64,000 nt of DNA from Thermoanaerobacterales bacterium (GTDB taxonomy: Bacteria; Bacillota; Thermosediminibacteria; Thermosediminibacterales; Tepidanaerobacteraceae), in contig DUMA01000008.1 in NCBI GenBank assembly GCA_012840135.1, positions 1 to 64,000 on the forward strand, given 5' to 3'. Every line of letters starts with the position of its first letter. The first letter of the stretch is position 1. The notes under the pieces are model-generated. The model saw nothing but the letters and a program-made list of their open reading frames with translations. It ran no database searches and was not told where the DNA came from. Made by a program: the position numbers and the translations under genes. Shown here piece by piece: positions 32,804-42,142 of this stretch.

Positions 32804-32982
32804 CATCGGAAAACAGGGTATATTTATTTTTAAAGCGACCCCATATGGGGCCGCTTTAAATAATGTAATAAATAAACCTCCCGTTGGAAAAACATATTAA
32901 AGAAAGATTTGAAGAAAGATGCAGCAAAAAGAGATTAAACCACAAAAAAATGCTTCAGGGATGTCTGAATGGGGATTGAAAA

Positions 32983-33027
32983 CCAATATATTGGGAAGTA
33001 TAATTAATATGCCACTACATATTGTAT
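32983..33027 (+). promoter_or_regulatory. Tandem NrdR boxes upstream of nrdJ
   Basis: CCAATATATTGG (32983-32994) matches the core of the NrdR box, and ACATATTGTAT (33017-33027) matches its right half at 9 of 11 positions. Aligned on the consensus ACACWATATMTTGTGT, their centres (32988.5 and 33019.5) are 31 bp apart, the spacing typical of NrdR-regulated promoters. Confidence 0.65.
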
Positions 33028-33109
33028 ATCCAGCTTGCCCGATATGTTAAAAATGTCAGGCAGACTGTGTGGAAGAATGGACATTTATGCTGGAAGAAGG
33101 GGTGAGAAG

Positions 33110-36100
33110 GTGGAGAAAAAAAAGATTGACCTTACGGAAAATGCCAGGATAGTCTTGAAAAAGCGTTACCTGGCGAAAGATTCTGAAGGAAAAGTTGTTG
33201 AAGAGCCCGAGGACATGGTGGAGCGGGTCTCCAGGGCTGTAGCTAAAGCCGAGAAAAAATACGGCGGGGATGTAAATAAATGGGCTCAAAAGTATTACGA
33301 TATTATGGCTGATTTAAAATTCATGCCCAATTCTCCCACTCTAATGAATGCAGGCCGGGAGCTGGGCCAGCTGTCGGCATGTTTTGTGCTGCCTGTGGAG
33401 GATTCCATGGAGGGCATCTTTGATTCTATAAAGTCCGCGGCGCTGATTCATAAGTCAGGTGGAGGTACTGGCTTTTCCTTTTCCCGGCTGCGGCCGAGGG
33501 GAGCTACGGTGAAGTCTACGGGGGGTGTGGCCTCCGGCCCCATATCTTTTATGAAGGTGTTCAACTCCGCCACTGAAGCTGTAAAACAAGGGGGGACGCG
33601 ACGCGGGGCCAATATGGGCATCCTGCGGGTGGACCATCCGGACATACTGGAGTTTATCCAGTGCAAGAAAAACGATAAGGATATCACCAATTTCAATATA
33701 AGTGTAGCCATCACCGACAAGTTCATGGAGGCACTGAAGAAGGATGAAAGCTATGAGCTGATTGACCCTCATACGAAAAAAGTCACGGGAACGCTAAAGG
33801 CCCGGGAGGTGTTTGACCTCATAGTGGACATGGCCTGGAACAACGGTGAACCCGGCATCATCTTCATCGACCGCATGAACGAAAAAAACCCAACGCCCGA
33901 TGTGGGGGAGATAGAAAGCACAAATCCCTGTGTTACCGGAGATACGTGGGTGGCTACTGCTGAAGGCCCTCGCCAGGTAAAAGAACTGATAGGTAAATCC
34001 TTTGGTGCGCTAATTAATGGAAAGATTTATAATACGTCAAAAGAAGGATTTTTTAAGACGGGAACAAAACCTATAGTGAAGTTACGGACTCGCGAGGGTT
34101 ATTATGTTCGTTGCACTCCTGATCATAAATTTATAAGAGTAATTGATAGTAACAATTCAAAAATATCGTATGAATGGATAGCAGCAAAGGACTTAAAACC
34201 TGAAGACAAAATTCTTTTGCATAATCATCGTTCTTTTTCACATTGGCCTGGTGAATTATCAGAAGGTGAAGGTTACCTTTTAGGCCTTCTAGTGGGCGAT
34301 GGCGTGCTAAAGAGAGACAATGCTATTATTTCTGTCTGGATGAAAGAGAAAACGGAAAATAGTATAAGGGATATTGACGGTTCAGTTTCAGTAATGAATC
34401 TGGCTTTAAATTATGCAAAAGCATTACCACATCGCATTGATTTTACGGGTTGGACAGAAATTGAAGGGCGAAATGAGTTTCGACTAAAACTATCAAGTTT
34501 AAAAAAACTGGCAGAAAGAATGGGTATACTTCCTGGTGCCAAAGTTATAACACCAGCTATTGAAAAGGCTTCATCGGAAGGATATAAAGGATTCCTGCGG
34601 GGACTGTTTGATTGTGATGGTTCAGTGCAGGGAAGCCCACAAAAGGGTGTAAGTATTCGTTTGGCCCAAAGTAATCTTGAACTCCTAGAAGCAGTCCAGC
34701 GGATGCTACTTCGCCTTGGTATCGTCAGTAAAATTTATACTGAAAGACGTAGCGCATGTACAAGGCTTTTACCCAATGGTAAGGGTGGTAAAAAGGAATA
34801 TAATATAAAACCCCAACATGAGTTGGTAATTAGTAAAGATAATATTCGGATTTTTGCTGATCGTATTGGTTTTGGTAACACTGATAAAATGAAAAAATTA
34901 AACTCTCTATTATCATCTTATAAACGTGGAACATACCATAGATGTTTTACAGCAACAGTTTTATCTATTGATGATGAAGATATTGAAGAAGTATATGATG
35001 TACAAGTGCCAGGTATTAATGCTTTTGATGCCAATAGCTTCTATGTTCACAATTGCGGCGAGCAGCCTCTCCTACCATACGAATCATGCAACTTGGGTTC
35101 TATAAACCTGGCCAGGTTCGTCAAATCCGGCGCGGACGGCAGGAAGGAAATTGATTATGAGGGCTTGAAAGATGCGGTGCACACCGCCGTCCGTTTCCTG
35201 GACGATGTCATCGACGTAAACCGCTACCCGCTGCCTGAGATTGAAAAAATGACACTGGCCAATCGCAAGATAGGCCTGGGAGTCATGGGATTTGCGGACA
35301 TGCTTATAAAGCTCGGGATCCCGTATAATTCCGATGAGGCTGTAAAGCTTGCCCGGGAAGTCATGGGTTTTATAAACGAGGAATCCAAAAAGGCTTCCGA
35401 AAAACTGGCCGAAGAACGCGGGACCTTCCCGAACTGGGAGAGGAGCATTTACGGCCCCGGCGGTTTATACCCCGAAGGCAGAAAGTTGCGAAATGCCACC
35501 ACCACCACCATAGCGCCCACCGGCACCATCAGCATAATAGCCGGTGCCTCCAGCGGCATAGAGCCCCTTTTTGCCCTGGCCTTCGAGCGCCATGTGCTGG
35601 ACAACCAGCGCCTGGTGGAGGTGCACCCGATTTTTGAAGAAGAAATGAAAAAACGCGGTCTTTACAGCAAGGAGCTCATGGAAAAGGTAGCCGCCGCGGG
35701 TTCTCTAAAGGAAATAGAAAAACTGCCAGAAGATGTAAAGAAAATATATGTAACAGCCCATGACATTTCGCCGGAGTGGCACATAAAAATTCAGGCTGCT
35801 TTCCAGAAATACACGGACAATGCCGTGTCCAAAACGGTAAACTTCCCCTACAGCGCCACCCGGGAAGATGTTCGCAATGTGTATCTTATGGCCTATGAAA
35901 TGGGCTGCAAGGGCGTTACCATTTACCGGGACGGCAGCCGCGAGGAACAGGTTTTGAACAAGGGAGCGGTCAAGACCGACAACCAGGGTCATGCCCAAAA
36001 TCTTGAGATGAATCCTGCCGGGGGCGGGCTTTCCGGAGGAGACGGCAAGCAGGTAAGGGCTGGAAAAGCCGGCGGCGTTTCTGCCGTCACGCAGCCAAAA

Positions 36101-36772
36101 GAAGATTATGGCGCCTCAGGCGGGAAATCCGGCGAAGAAACGGGGCTTTACGGCCCGTACTGTGAAACTTGTGAATACCGCAGGGAAATAAAGCCAAGGC
36201 CCAGGCCGGGCATTACCTACGGCAACACGGAAAAGGTGAAGATAGGCTGCGGCAACCTGTATATCACCGTAAACTCCGATGAAAACGGCATCTGTGAGGT
36301 GTTCACAAACCTGGGCAGGGCCGGTGGGTGTCCATCTCAGTCGGAAGCCACCAGCCGTCTGATTTCCCTGGCGCTTCGCTCCGGGATAGATGTGAAATCC
36401 ATAGTGGAGCAGCTAAAAGGCATCAGGTGTCATTCCACCCTGCGACAGATGGCTCACAACAAAGAGATTAAAGTACTTTCATGCCCTGATGCCATCGGCC
36501 GGGCCATCGAAAGGAGCATTGGAAAAAAGCTGGTGCCCAACGGGAACGCTGTTGAAATAATAGGGAAAACCTATGATGACGGCAGCGACCTCCATTCAGA
36601 TGCTCCTTCCGATGAAGCAGCGTGCTCTGTGGAAGGTTGTTCCACATGCGGCATGGGCGAATTACATCAAAAACAAAAAAATAGCGCGACCTGCCCAGAA
36701 TGCGGGAGCCCTCTGGAACACGAGAGCGGCTGTGTCATGTGCAGGAGCTGCGGTTATTCCAAGTGCGGCTAA
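33110..36772 (+). CDS. nrdJ: Adenosylcobalamin-dependent ribonucleotide reductase (class II) with intein
   Basis: 1220 residues from the GTG at 33110 (after AAGGGGTGA; MDIYAG.. at 33077 is possible but less typical). Removing the 375-residue intein leaves 845. [20 protein letters not shown], the [17 protein letters not shown] loop, [24 protein letters not shown] (thiyl-radical Cys and glutamate), [24 protein letters not shown] (substrate phosphate loop) and a C-terminal TSCPD-like domain plus zinc ribbon (CPECGSPL...[10 protein letters not shown]) identify NrdJ. It reduces ribonucleoside diphosphates without oxygen. No B12 riboswitch is seen upstream; NrdR boxes are. Confidence 0.95.
   Translation: [1220 protein letters not shown]
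33929..35053 (+). mobile_element. Intein with LAGLIDADG homing endonuclease in nrdJ
   Basis: 375 residues (274-648 of the host protein). Block A starts with Cys1 ([17 protein letters not shown]); block B RCTPDHKF has the TxxH motif; the two LAGLIDADG helices are [13 protein letters not shown] and [13 protein letters not shown]; the C-terminal blocks end DANSFYVHN followed by Cys+1. All splice residues are present. The DNA is visibly AT-richer than the exteins. It sits between NP and CGEQ, so Cys+1 is the catalytic radical cysteine of the reductase. Confidence 0.95.
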
Positions 36773-36820
36773 TTTCATGTGCTATAGATCGAAATGCAGA
36801 AGTTTAAGATGATAAGTAAG

Positions 36821-36852
36821 GGATATACAAAAAAGTATATCCTTTATTTTTT
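36821..36852 (+). terminator. Terminator of nrdJ
   Basis: GGATATAC / GTATATCC stem with A6 loop, then TTTATTTTTT. Confidence 0.85.
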
Positions 36853-36955
36853 AATAATAACTGATATATGATATATATTTCCCTGAAAAATTGACCTGAA
36901 AAAATTAATAATTTATAATGTAAGATGAAATGATTATTATAAGGAGACTACGGAA

Positions 36956-37567
36956 ATGAGAAGAAAAAAGAGAATGAAAAATGAGGATTTAATTGAAAAG
37001 CGAAGAAATCAAATACTTGAAGCTGCCGTGAAAGTTTTTTCTGAAAAAGGATTCGAAGGTTCTACTACAAAAGAAATAGCCCGGAAAGCCAGAGTGTCGG
37101 AGGGCACTATATTCAGATATTTTAAAACTAAGAAAGACATATTAATTAATTTGATAAATATTCTTACGGAACAGTCACTATTCAAATTCATAGAAGAGGT
37201 GGAAAATGGTCTTGAAACAAATGAAGCATTAAAGTACCTTTTGAAACTGCATTACAACATGATTACTCAGAACTTCCAGCTTCTAAAAACCATTTTTTAT
37301 GAGACAATGTTTCACAAAGATTTAAGGGAATCTTTCTATAAAAACGTTGTTTCGAAAGTGCTAGCTATAATTGAAAAAAATATTGCAGATTATAATATTA
37401 GAGATGATATACCCTCCGACGTGGCTGCAGAAACACTTTTGGGCATATTCTTTGGTATAATGATAGTGCAACTCATGGTTGAGAAAAATGGGAACATTCA
37501 GGATGATGATAAAAAGATATCGCTAATTTTGGATATCCTCTTTAACGGAATAAAGAAGAGGGATTAA
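36956..37567 (+). CDS. TetR/AcrR family regulator
   Basis: 203 residues. N-terminal HTH: ILEAAVKVFSEKGFEGSTTKEIARKARVSEGTIFRYFKTKKDILINLI. The C-terminal helical ligand domain is divergent. RBS AAGGAG, 9 bases. It is convergent with an 81-residue gene (4-base overlap). Four related operator-like sites are found at 37825, 37902, 38040 and 44972; this regulator is the nearest candidate to bind them. Confidence 0.9.
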   Translation: MRRKKRMKNEDLIEKRRNQILEAAVKVFSEKGFEGSTTKEIARKARVSEGTIFRYFKTKKDILINLINILTEQSLFKFIEEVENGLETNEALKYLLKLHYNMITQNFQLLKTIFYETMFHKDLRESFYKNVVSKVLAIIEKNIADYNIRDDIPSDVAAETLLGIFFGIMIVQLMVEKNGNIQDDDKKISLILDILFNGIKKRD

Positions 37568-37809
37568 TCCGTATATTTTTTTAAAAAGAAATCAACCATC
37601 TCATCTATTTCTTTTTCTCCCGATTTGAAATTCTGAGCATCTCCTTTAAGCAATGATTTAAACAGAATACCGAAGTAAGATAGCGTCATCAACCCGGAGA
37701 GAACCTCCGGTTTTGTTTTAAAGTCGGCTCCTTTTTTTTCCCTTCGCTTTAGACATATCCTGACACTTCTTTCAACCTGTTCGATTTGTTCCTCTGCAAA
37801 ATTGTCCAT
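37564..37809 (-). CDS. 81-residue protein, possible TetR ligand-domain fragment
   Basis: ATG at 37809, 7 bases after AGGAGG. The sequence (EVLSGLMTLSYFGILFKSLLKGD...EKEIDEMVDFFLKKYTD) looks like the C-terminal helices of a TetR-type ligand domain, without HTH. It could be a real small protein or the end of a decayed regulator. A 20-bp near-perfect palindrome lies just upstream (37825-37844). The match is by eye. Confidence 0.5.
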   Translation of the reverse strand: MDNFAEEQIEQVERSVRICLKRREKKGADFKTKPEVLSGLMTLSYFGILFKSLLKGDAQNFKSGEKEIDEMVDFFLKKYTD

Positions 37810-37824
37810 CAGACGACCTCCTAA

Positions 37825-37917
37825 AAAAGTAATTAATCACTTTTATAAAAATTATACCATATTAATTACAGGAATAAAAAGTGTTATAAAAAATAAAAAA
37901 AAAGTAATAACTCACTT
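37825..37917. promoter_or_regulatory. Two TetR-type operator candidates (sites A and B)
   Basis: Site A, 37825-37844: AAAAGTAATTAATCACTTTT, palindromic except one pair. Site B, 37902-37917: AAGTAATAACTCACTT. Both resemble AAGTGAGTAATTACTCACTT. Confidence 0.5.
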
Positions 37918-38003
37918 ATAAACAATAATTTAAAAATGGCAAAGAACCGACGTGGCTGGGATTAATGATTTATTACAAATATATTACAAAAACCAAAAAC
38001 GTA

Positions 38004-38032
38004 TTGACAAAGCTGCCCCTCACTACTATACT
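38004..38032 (+). promoter_or_regulatory. Consensus sigma-A promoter 220 bp ahead of the S-layer gene
   Basis: TTGACA (38004-38009), 17-base spacer, TATACT (38027-38032). An operator-like site C (38040-38055, TAAGCAATCACTCATT) overlaps the start site. A terminator-like hairpin follows at 38116-38150. Confidence 0.75.
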
Positions 38033-38115
38033 TAAAATGTAAGCAATCACTCATTATAAAAATATTTTCACGGCCTCTCTAAAAGAGGGGTACTCAAATC
38101 CTTCTTTTTGATTTT

Positions 38116-38150
38116 CCCTCCCTTCATCTTTTTGCCGAAGGGAGGGGTTT
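38116..38150 (+). terminator. Terminator/attenuator hairpin in the S-layer leader
   Basis: Perfect 10-bp stem CCCTCCCTTC / GAAGGGAGGG, 11-base loop, then GTTTTAG. It lies between the promoter at 38004 and the S-layer start at 38255, so it can either end a ~110-nt leader RNA or attenuate the S-layer mRNA. Confidence 0.65.
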
Positions 38151-38254
38151 TAGAAAAAAACGCTTATTATAGTATAGCCGGGGGGTGAGGCGAAAGATTT
38201 TTCAAAAAAACATATAATCAGCAGCACAACATAATATCAAAAGGAGGTTTTTAA

Positions 38255-41200
38255 ATGTACAATCTCAAGCGCATGAAAAAAGTGCTTGCTATTCTGACCG
38301 TTTTTGTATTTGTGGCCGGAATAATGGGCACAGGAGCTCCAGCGGTCGCAAAGGCTGCAAGCGATGACAAAAGCAGCAGTTCGAGCTCCATCGATGTGGT
38401 CAAACTCACATCCGACATCACTGACAAGGACACAAAAGACGCAGTGTTGAGGCTTGTGGCATTCGGAATTGTAAACGGTATGGATGACGGCAAATACCAT
38501 CCCGGCGATAATGTGACCAGGGAACAGTTTGCCAAGATACTGGTCACTTCGCTGAAGATGGATAGCGCCGCAAAAGCAGCCACAGGCCGCAGCAGCTTCA
38601 AAGACGTGGAGGCCAGCAGGTGGTCGGCGGGATACATAAACGTGGCTGTCGGACAGGGGCTTATCAAAGGGTATCCCGATGGGACTTTCCAGCCTGCGAA
38701 AGAAGTCACTTATGCTGAAGCCATTACCATGCTAGTAAGAGCACTGGGATATAAGGATTCGTTCCTTACCGGCACATGGCCCGGCAATTACCTGGCAAAA
38801 GCAGCTGAGAAAGAAATCACGAAGAAAGTTAAATTCAGCGACGCCACAGGAATAGCCAACAGAGGCGATGTGGCCATCCTGGTGAACAACACGCTGGATG
38901 CAAAGGTAGTCAAAGTCGACACTTACGAATCCAGCGGCACGAAATATCTGGAATCCGACAAGACATTGCTTGAAGACAAGCTGAACATAACCAAATATAA
39001 AGATGTGCGCATAATTGCCAACAGGAGAATAGACGACGGTTTGAATGAAGATGAGATCAGAGTCAAATTCCTGAAAGACACTGAAGACAATAAATATGAT
39101 GAAGGCGAAGAAAAAGATTTTGATATAGTATACGACGTAAACCTTGAAAATGTCCTTGGAGAAGAATCAACCATATATTTGAACGACGACGATGAAATCG
39201 TATATGCAGAAAAAGAATACGATGACAACTCTTACTTCGACTATATCGAAGGCGTGGTAATGAACAGCGACGGAAAGACCGTCGACAAACTCAGCCTTGT
39301 GAAGGCGGATGACGACTACGCATTTGATAAAGATGCCGTTATCTACATGATGGACGGCAACGATTACAAGACTGTGGAATACAACAAAGTAACCGACACC
39401 AGCAAGTTGCTTGGCAAAGTCGGCAAATTCGTCATCAAGAACCGCAAGATAGTATGGGCTGAAATCATGTCTTCCGGCGAAACCCAACCCTGGATGATTG
39501 TGACAAAGAATGATAGCGGAATGCTGTATGGCATAGTTGGCGACGATGACGAATATGACATCGACCTCAAAAAAGGCGAAGACTATGACGGCGTCATAGT
39601 GCTTGACACCGATGGCAATAAACTGAAGGTCGACGATATTGAAAAAGGCAATCTAGTCTATATCCAGAAGCAGGATATCGGCGGCGACGACTACGCCGTA
39701 GTCAGAGTGGTTAAGAACAACACTGTTGAAGGCAAACTCAACAGCGTAAAGGATGACAGAATTAATGTAAACGGAAAAGAAATCAAGGTTACAAAGTACA
39801 GTGATTCTAGTGGAAAAGTATACGAAGCATATTACAGCGTAAATGACGGAGAAGATATCAGTCAGTACCTTTTGAGCGACAGTGATGTGGCAAGCGATAT
39901 GGAAGATGCCGACGAAGAAAACATCATTGCTTACACCGATGCGGTTGGCAGGATAGCGTACTTCGTGACAAAGGCAGAGGCTACTTCCGGGTACAAATAC
40001 GGCATCGTAACCAAGAAATATGCTGATGGCGACAAATTGAAGATATTCACCATTGCAAATGACGGCACAGGTGACGAAATCACATATAATATGGAAGAAG
40101 ACGATAATCTAAAACTAGATGGAGCTTATGCCCTCAACGAATACGGCCAGAAGACAAAGAGTAAAGCTACTGTTTTGGAAGGCTCCATCGTAAAGTTCAA
40201 ACTTAACAAGGATGGAGAAATCGCAGAAGACGAAATCTATGTGATGGATCCAAAGAATGTATGGAAGATTTCTGCAAGCGACGACTTCGGAAAGGATTAT
40301 CTGCCCAAGGCTTATAGATATTCAGGATATAAATATGACTCCAGCGATAAGGCAGGAGCTAACCTAGGGACTGTAGGAAGCGCGACAGAAAGCTACACAT
40401 TCTCGGTAGATGACAATATAGTGCTAATTGATGCAGAAGGATATGTTTTCAAAGATTATACAGGTCAAAGCACGCCATCTACGCCTAAAGTTGCAGATAA
40501 TGTGTATGCATACTGGAAAGATACAGACGACTTCTCTGAAGCCAGCTGGAGCCAATTAAAGAGCGCCAACGGCATTGACGGATACTTCTATGTGTTCTGC
40601 GACGATACGAAGAAGGTCAATGCAAAAGCCGCCATATTCATCGGTAAAGGTTCCGGTGCTGCGTCCAACGACGAGATGGGTATATATGTCATAGATACAT
40701 GGCTCAAGAGCGGCGACAGGTATGTAAAATACGAGCCGTATGACGGCAAGGTTGAAGAAAGAAAACTGGACGATAAGAATGCGCTGTATAACGGTGATGA
40801 ACATCCGTACATCGCCAAAGTAAAATCGAACGGCGATTTGACGATAATCAATCCGAAGACGGATGTATCAAAAGATGATTTCAAAGTCCTGTACGGCAAA
40901 GTAAAAGATAGAGATGCAACCAGCCTGACGATGGAGAAAGTTCGCAACATGGCTGACGGCAGCTCGGTATCCAAGACGCAATACAATATTTCAAGCAAGA
41001 CAGTCGTATACGAAGAAGACAGCAAGAAATCCACATCCAATATAAGAAGCGGAGATATGATAATCTTCGTGGTAGAAAAGGATTCCAATGTAAGGGCAAT
41101 CGAAAGATTAATCGATAATGAGAAAACCGATTTTGCAGACAGGCTCGAAAATGGCAAACCCGGAATAGGAGAAAGCGGTGGAGGTGGAACTACACCACCT

Positions 41201-41578
41201 GCAAGCGGTATAAAATTCGACATTGGTTCCTCCAGCACTGCCACTATTACAGGCGATTACAGCCGCAGTGTCGCAGTTTCGGTATATGCCGATATAAGCT
41301 GGGATTCTTCCGCTAAGGGTTCAGAGATAAACTACGAAGTTACCATTGACGAGAACGGGATCAAAGCATCTAACATAAGCGCAAGAAGCGTAGCAAACGC
41401 ATCTTACGACAAATCAACAAATACAATAACATTCAACGCAGTATTCAAAGAAGACGTATATCCAGGCGACAAGCTTCAAATTTCAGCAGATGCTATCACA
41501 ATAACTGCAAAATCTGGAACAGAAACAAAACAGACAGCTACATCAAAGAGCGGATCCATTGGAATCAGCAAGAGGTAA
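38255..41578 (+). CDS. S-layer protein with SLH anchor domains
   Basis: 1107 residues. Signal peptide to about residue 33 (cut near AVAKA-AS). Three SLH repeats in the first ~220 residues: VLRLVAFGIVNGMDDGKYHPGDNVTREQFAK, the SRWSAGYINVAVGQGLIKGYPDGTFQPAKEVTYAEA type, and a degenerate third. A long Asp/Lys-rich body follows with YxEDD-like turns, then a GESGGGGTTPP linker near 970 and a C-terminal Ig-like beta domain. SLH binds pyruvylated secondary wall polymer. RBS AAGGAGG. Codon use and strong RBS fit high expression; terminator at 41601. Confidence 0.92.
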   Translation: MYNLKRMKKVLAILTVFVFVAGIMGTGAPAVAKAASDDKSSSSSSIDVVKLTSDITDKDTKDAVLRLVAFGIVNGMDDGKYHPGDNVTREQFAKILVTSLKMDSAAKAATGRSSFKDVEASRWSAGYINVAVGQGLIKGYPDGTFQPAKEVTYAEAITMLVRALGYKDSFLTGTWPGNYLAKAAEKEITKKVKFSDATGIANRGDVAILVNNTLDAKVVKVDTYESSGTKYLESDKTLLEDKLNITKYKDVRIIANRRIDDGLNEDEIRVKFLKDTEDNKYDEGEEKDFDIVYDVNLENVLGEESTIYLNDDDEIVYAEKEYDDNSYFDYIEGVVMNSDGKTVDKLSLVKADDDYAFDKDAVIYMMDGNDYKTVEYNKVTDTSKLLGKVGKFVIKNRKIVWAEIMSSGETQPWMIVTKNDSGMLYGIVGDDDEYDIDLKKGEDYDGVIVLDTDGNKLKVDDIEKGNLVYIQKQDIGGDDYAVVRVVKNNTVEGKLNSVKDDRINVNGKEIKVTKYSDSSGKVYEAYYSVNDGEDISQYLLSDSDVASDMEDADEENIIAYTDAVGRIAYFVTKAEATSGYKYGIVTKKYADGDKLKIFTIANDGTGDEITYNMEEDDNLKLDGAYALNEYGQKTKSKATVLEGSIVKFKLNKDGEIAEDEIYVMDPKNVWKISASDDFGKDYLPKAYRYSGYKYDSSDKAGANLGTVGSATESYTFSVDDNIVLIDAEGYVFKDYTGQSTPSTPKVADNVYAYWKDTDDFSEASWSQLKSANGIDGYFYVFCDDTKKVNAKAAIFIGKGSGAASNDEMGIYVIDTWLKSGDRYVKYEPYDGKVEERKLDDKNALYNGDEHPYIAKVKSNGDLTIINPKTDVSKDDFKVLYGKVKDRDATSLTMEKVRNMADGSSVSKTQYNISSKTVVYEEDSKKSTSNIRSGDMIIFVVEKDSNVRAIERLIDNEKTDFADRLENGKPGIGESGGGGTTPPASGIKFDIGSSSTATITGDYSRSVAVSVYADISWDSSAKGSEINYEVTIDENGIKASNISARSVANASYDKSTNTITFNAVFKEDVYPGDKLQISADAITITAKSGTETKQTATSKSGSIGISKR

Positions 41579-41600
41579 TTGAAAAAATCAGCAACGTATC

Positions 41601-41636
41601 GAGAGGAGGGGGTAATCAACCCCCTTCTCTCATTTG
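41601..41636 (+). terminator. Terminator of the S-layer gene
   Basis: GAGAGGAGGGGG / CCCCCTTCTCTC, 12-bp stem with one G-U pair, followed by ATTTG. Confidence 0.8.
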
Positions 41637-41668
41637 TGCGACACAGGGACGGTTCTAAAATTGTCGCA
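41637..41668 (+). repeat. REP-like palindrome, CGAC-arm variant, copy 12
   Basis: TGCGACA arms around the shared core GGGACGGTTCT. Its inverted counterpart is at 44774-44805. Confidence 0.8.
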
Positions 41669-41703
41669 TTTTCAACAGATTATTTGACAACTTTTCATCT
41701 AAA

Positions 41704-41750
41704 ACACTTGAGTCAATTTGGCAATCCATTGACTCAAGTGTATGTTTTTT
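41704..41750 (+). terminator. Orphan terminator hairpin
   Basis: Perfect 14-bp stem (ACACTTGAGTCAAT and its complement), 10-base loop, then ATGTTTTTT. No gene precedes it. It may be left over from a lost unit. The surrounding 41640-41890 gap shows nothing else. Confidence 0.6.
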
Positions 41751-41899
41751 AGAGGTAAATACAAAAAAGCAATATAAAAAAATAGATTTTAGCAGATAAA
41801 AACAAAACTCACAATTCAGTTGAAAAATATGATATAATAATCCCGTAAGCGGGGTTGCTATATAGATACCGCTAGCAATAAGGATATAATGGCCCTCAC

Positions 41900-42082
41900 A
41901 TGATAATGGCATCAGTGGTGGGGCTTGCAGACAAATATGTAATACCCTATGATTTGAAAGGTAAAATAACAGGCATAAATGATGAAAAGAGTCTTGATAG
42001 CCTGCTTATAGCCGTAATCAGAACCAATTCGATAGATGAAGTATATAAAAAGATCAAGGAATATAATAAAGCAATTAATTGA
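41900..42082 (+). pseudogene. Rpn family nuclease, C-terminal remnant
   Basis: 60 codons with IMASVVGLADKYVIPYDLKGKI, the same block as at 602-680, followed by SLDSLLIAVIRTNSIDEVYKKIKEY, the helical tail of the family. No nuclease core and no ribosome site. A short hairpin with T-tract follows (about 42086-42112). Confidence 0.65.
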
Positions 42083-42142
42083 CGAGTCAGGGGTAATACC
42101 TTGACTTTTTTATGCTAAAAATATGTAAGATGGGGGAGCGCT

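Noticed and set aside
32831-32858. Terminator after the PerR-like gene
   Set aside because: The hairpin is good but no T-tract follows on either strand, so I did not list it as a terminator.
32880-33109. Possible cobalamin riboswitch upstream of nrdJ
   Set aside because: No B12-box or paired core can be seen; the region has NrdR-like boxes instead.
40588-41244. 218-codon open frame antisense to the S-layer gene
   Set aside because: Shadow frame produced by the Asp/Lys-rich codons of the S-layer gene; low-complexity Ser/Leu translation.
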